Shown here in pieces: positions 60,713 to 64,000 of a stretch of DNA of 64,000 bases (position 1 is its first letter; each line of letters starts with the position of its first letter). The notes under the pieces are model-generated. The model did not search any database, was not told where the DNA came from, and saw only the letters and a list, made by a program, of their open reading frames with translations. This stretch comes from Druceiella hillmani (lineage: Eukaryota; Arthropoda; Insecta; Lepidoptera; Hepialidae), in assembly GCA_039881145.1 (NCBI GenBank), contig JAYKKI010000013.1:41187501-41251500 (forward strand), in the 5' to 3' direction. Position numbers and translations under genes: made by a program.

Positions 60713-60960
60713 ACAATAATAATATATAACACGATAGAAGTTAATAACAATATATAACACGATAGAAGTTAATAACAATATATAACATGTTATATAATAA
60801 CAATATATAACACAATAAATAATAACAATATATAACACGATAGTCCTACTTATTTTATAATACCACAATAAATAATAACAATATATAACACGAAGAAGAA
60901 GAAGAATTTAATAACAATATATAACACAATAAATAATAACAATATATAACACGATAGAAC
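60713..60960. repeat. Short tandem array with a 27-36 bp unit
   Basis: AACAATATATAACACGATAG or AACAATATATAACACAATAA is repeated about nine times with variable spacers. Some copies share AAGTTAAT spacers, and a segment with TTATTTTATAATRCCACAAT occurs twice (60690 and 60849). Confidence 0.9.
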
Positions 60961-63728
60961 AAATTAGTTTAGGTTTTAGCAATAATATAAGAGTAAGGAA
61001 TGTGCAAATCCAAAATCAAATAGACGCAACTATCTTAAAATATAACGGTAATAAATCTGAACCAATAATTTCAAATAGAAAAATAAGAAATTCGCATGAT
61101 GTTGTATTCAACGATCTCAATAAAAAGATCTTACTATGCCTTAATAATTAAGGCAAAATTGAAAAATTAGATGTAAGTTAACAATCAGCAAGTATCTGAA
61201 CCGCGTTACTTCGATTATCAATTTACAAACATAATTAAGCCTTATAATAAGAACATAAAGACATTTAAAGATTACAACAAGATAAAGGCAGTTTTACGTT
61301 TACTTCTATCCACCATTGGACAAACGCATTGTCATAATAATTTGATACCTAAAGGTTCCTTTTCACTGTGGGCCACCATAGTGGACCATGATAATGACCC
61401 ATTATGACGGTCCATCGTGAAGAGGGGTCGTATTAATATCGTAAATTAATTGATAAATATCAAACTGGCATCCTGTTTCACGGATTTGTGTAACATATAT
61501 ACGGGTATATACAAAATAGCATGTGAGTGCGTACATGATGGCAAAATACGTTTCGATGTTTGCGAGAACAGAATGGCACTTGTTAGTGTAAAAAGCGGAT
61601 GGCAGTCAAACTCACGCATAAAAGTATAACAATTTAGGGATACAGAATACTCTTGTCTGTAATACCAAATACCTGGAGCACATTAACTTCTATTACCCAA
61701 TTAACTTTGTGGGCCTTTTTTGGGGTTCCGAGTTCCAAGTATTCAATATTACACAAATATATGTGTTATACCATTAATCCTGGTACAGATAAAAGTTCTT
61801 CGCAAATTAAGCTGTGATACATAAATCCTAATAGAGGCGGACGGTTGTTTTACTGCTTATTTGTCGAGTGTTTGTAATATGACGCAAGCTAATAAATATA
61901 TTCAATCAAGAGTATTGACAAAAAGACAAGAACAAAGAGATAAGCTTGCGCCATTTATACCAATAGCGCGCAGGTAGGTATACCTGGATGTGTTCCTATT
62001 ATAATATTGACAACAAAATTTTGAAACCTGTAATCGATTAAATAACTCCAGTAATTATGACGATACTTTATGTTGATTCTGGTACTATTGTGTGCTTCCT
62101 GTAACACAATTATAGCTGGACCAATTCTGTATCACTCACACATTAGTATTGAAACACGTCTTTATCCCTAATCTCAACTAACCAACTCCCAGCTCCGCAA
62201 ATAAACTTTTCAAAATTTCTTGAGGTTCTTCAAATTCATTACTACAGTCTCTCCTCCTTTAACGCATTCAGATTCGTCAGTAAGAGACGATGAAGACGTG
62301 GTTCTGAAGCAGAGTTCAAAGAAAGAAATGTTTGTCATCATTTTGTGTGCTGAACTAAGAAAAAACTGTTTCTCTTTAAAAATATCGATGTACGAGTATG
62401 TAGTTGGACGATAGTCCAGCAGTCTGCTTCAATGTATGATGTATGACCTCCCTGTATCAATAATAACTTAGGCAGACGTATTTTAGATTGTTCTTTTAAT
62501 TTAGTTGGACTGTTGCGCATTCTCTGAGTTTTTCTTGTCATGGATAAATTTGAAATCCGGAACTAATTCTGGTTGCTAGTGAGTTAGAAACCTGTAGCAA
62601 ACGGACAGTTAGAGACTATACAAAATGCCATCAGTGCTACCTGGTGATAAATCAATATTCGGTCAGGGCAATGTCATTTTCTCATGTTAAATACACATGG
62701 TGCATTTATATTGTAATGACTCAAAATAATTTATAATACCTAAATACGACGTAGGGTTTTACAAAAGGTGTCAAACACATAAAAATGCAAAAAATAGAAA
62801 TCCACCAGTATCTTTATATATATTCCTGAATGAAAGAAAATTTGCACCATGGAAAGAAAATAAATAAAAATGATAGATCAACACTATCGGAAAACATTCA
62901 TAAATACAGGTTCCTATTCAAATGTATTCTAATAATTTATCCAAAATAAAACAGATTTAAAATTTTTCACAATTTTCATAGTTTCGACATTTCATTTCAA
63001 CTAAGTTTTTATCGTGACATTAGCAACGACTTGGCCAGAAATTTTTGATCAAGTTAAGAATTTATTTCTGTCACATTAATTACACTGCAGGCTTCAAATA
63101 GTTTCTTCTTTTCCCTCGTACTTTTTCATATTTCGCCAATATTTGTAGATCGATAATTTCAGAAATATATGGATGCGATAATTTCATCAATTTCTAAAAA
63201 ACAACAGTATTTTGTTGACATTGACAGTTAAGTAACCAACACTTCTTATTTATGTTGCCCATAGCACTGTGAAAGTTTTTAGCTACATCTATGTTTCTTG
63301 CACGATACCTATAAGTTCCCATTACGGGGCATTTCGATACCCTAAAATTTAGAGTCTAAATTGCTGATTGTATCAATAACTTATGGTCCAGCCATCATCA
63401 ATTGGACAGCTCATGTATTTTAGTATATCTACAAAGGACTGCGCGTCTAAGTGAGGACGGCACGTCCCGGACAGAGCAACCCTTAAGTAAAGCCTGCAAT
63501 TATATATCATCCCTACATTGGAAATACGAGTATATCTATATTACAACATGTTGATCAATCTTTCATAATCGCAATATCTCTGAAGTAATGATTGATTTAT
63601 TAAAACTTTATATCCGCAAAGTACATACCAAACGTGATTTTTTTTTCGAAGTTCGTTCAGAAGGCGTCTTTTAAAATATAATAGTTTGACTAAAGTTACC
63701 TTTTGATCAAACCTAACAGTTTTATTAG
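60961..63728. other. Mostly noncoding stretch
   Basis: No gene was recognised in 2.7 kb. An imperfect hairpin lies near 61365-61425 (TAGTGGACCATGATAATG against CATTATGACGGTCCATC). A GC-richer patch with GACTGCGCGTCTAAGTGAGG lies near 63437. The frames at 62220-62414 (+) and 62338-62541 (-) have no recognisable domain. Confidence 0.4.
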
Positions 63729-64000
63729 TCTGTTTATAAATATTGAATATATTTGGCGTTAATTTTGTAGAAATTCATTATTCACAATTAAATGAAAATA
63801 CGTGATGTAGTGTTATTTCTATTTTCTTTAATTTCTTTATCACGACCTAGGTTTCGTTGTATTACAACATCTTCAGGTGGGATATTTGCAAAGATGCTAA
63901 TATCCCACCTGAAGATGTTGTAATGTAGTTTCATTAGTTTCATAGTGAAGATGTTGTAAGGTAGTATCACGTAGTTTCATTTAATTGTAATCTGTTTGTA
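63729..64000. mobile_element. Penelope-like foldback repeat, copy E
   Basis: The element (63739-63990) is flanked by TCTGTTTATA at 63729-63738 and TCTGTTTGTA at 63991-64000, a likely target-site duplication with one change that may continue past the window edge. The left unique segment and left arm are intact. The right arm is rearranged and partly repeated (GAAGATGTTGTAA occurs twice). Confidence 0.8.
63841..63879 (-). ncRNA. Hammerhead ribozyme-like motif (copy E)
   Basis: On the minus strand, stem I pairs CAC with GUG. The core CUGAAGA fits CUGANGA. One extra U precedes stem II (GUUGU with ACAAC, loop AAU). GAA follows, then a tiny stem III (ACC with GGU, loop UA) and the cleavage triplet GUC just before GUG. 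This is the layout of a type I hammerhead. The extra U at the base of stem II and the two-base stem III loop are unusual, so activity as a monomer is doubtful. The pairing is seen; cleavage is inferred. Confidence 0.55.

Overview
This window looks like arthropod, probably insect, genomic DNA. It is very AT-rich with long TA microsatellites, carries one intact intronless gene, and is otherwise made of degenerate transposons, foldback elements and tandem satellites. The transposon families seen (Tc1, mariner, hAT, piggyBac-like, Kolobok-type with a Mutator-like transposase domain, Jockey-like and other LINEs, a tRNA-derived SINE, Penelope-like foldback repeats) suit an insect. I cannot name the order from sequence alone. 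One repeat near 42.4 kb resembles, from memory, a family common in Lepidoptera.

The only plausible host gene is a complete 256-codon short-chain dehydrogenase/reductase at 4972-5742 (+), with a TATA box and initiator placed to give a short 5' leader. At 9141-9794 there is an orphan endonuclease/exonuclease/phosphatase (EEP) domain from a mobile element, followed by a minus-strand SINE (10029-10225), a foldback element (10757-11030) and the GC-rich end of a piggyBac-like element (12809-13222).

The middle holds a satellite built of three-monomer higher-order units (14.3-15.6 kb), a long gene-free AT-rich stretch, and a transposon graveyard at 20.7-30.5 kb. In the graveyard, LINE, mariner, Jockey and Kolobok remnants lie side by side and two copies of a small foldback repeat are nested inside mariner and Jockey with clear target-site duplications. 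From 32 to 53.5 kb the window is mostly noncoding with many tandem arrays: 50 bp, 187 bp, 112 bp, 83 bp, 58 bp and 94 bp units, and a set of alternating hairpins. From 54 to 60.5 kb there are an inactivated Tc1 element with both terminal repeats, a broken Kolobok-type transposase with a palindrome and a template-switch scar, and a hAT remnant beside a long inverted repeat.

The most interesting system is the five-copy foldback family at about 0.4, 20.7, 25.0, 27.0 and 63.7 kb. Its arms carry a motif that can be drawn as a type I hammerhead ribozyme: CUGAAGA core, paired stem II, GAA, a tiny stem III, a GUC or GUU cleavage triplet and a closing stem I. At least two copies keep all pairings. This suits Penelope-like retroelements, which are known to carry hammerhead motifs. 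No gene here is arranged in an operon, and the mobile-element genes are all broken.
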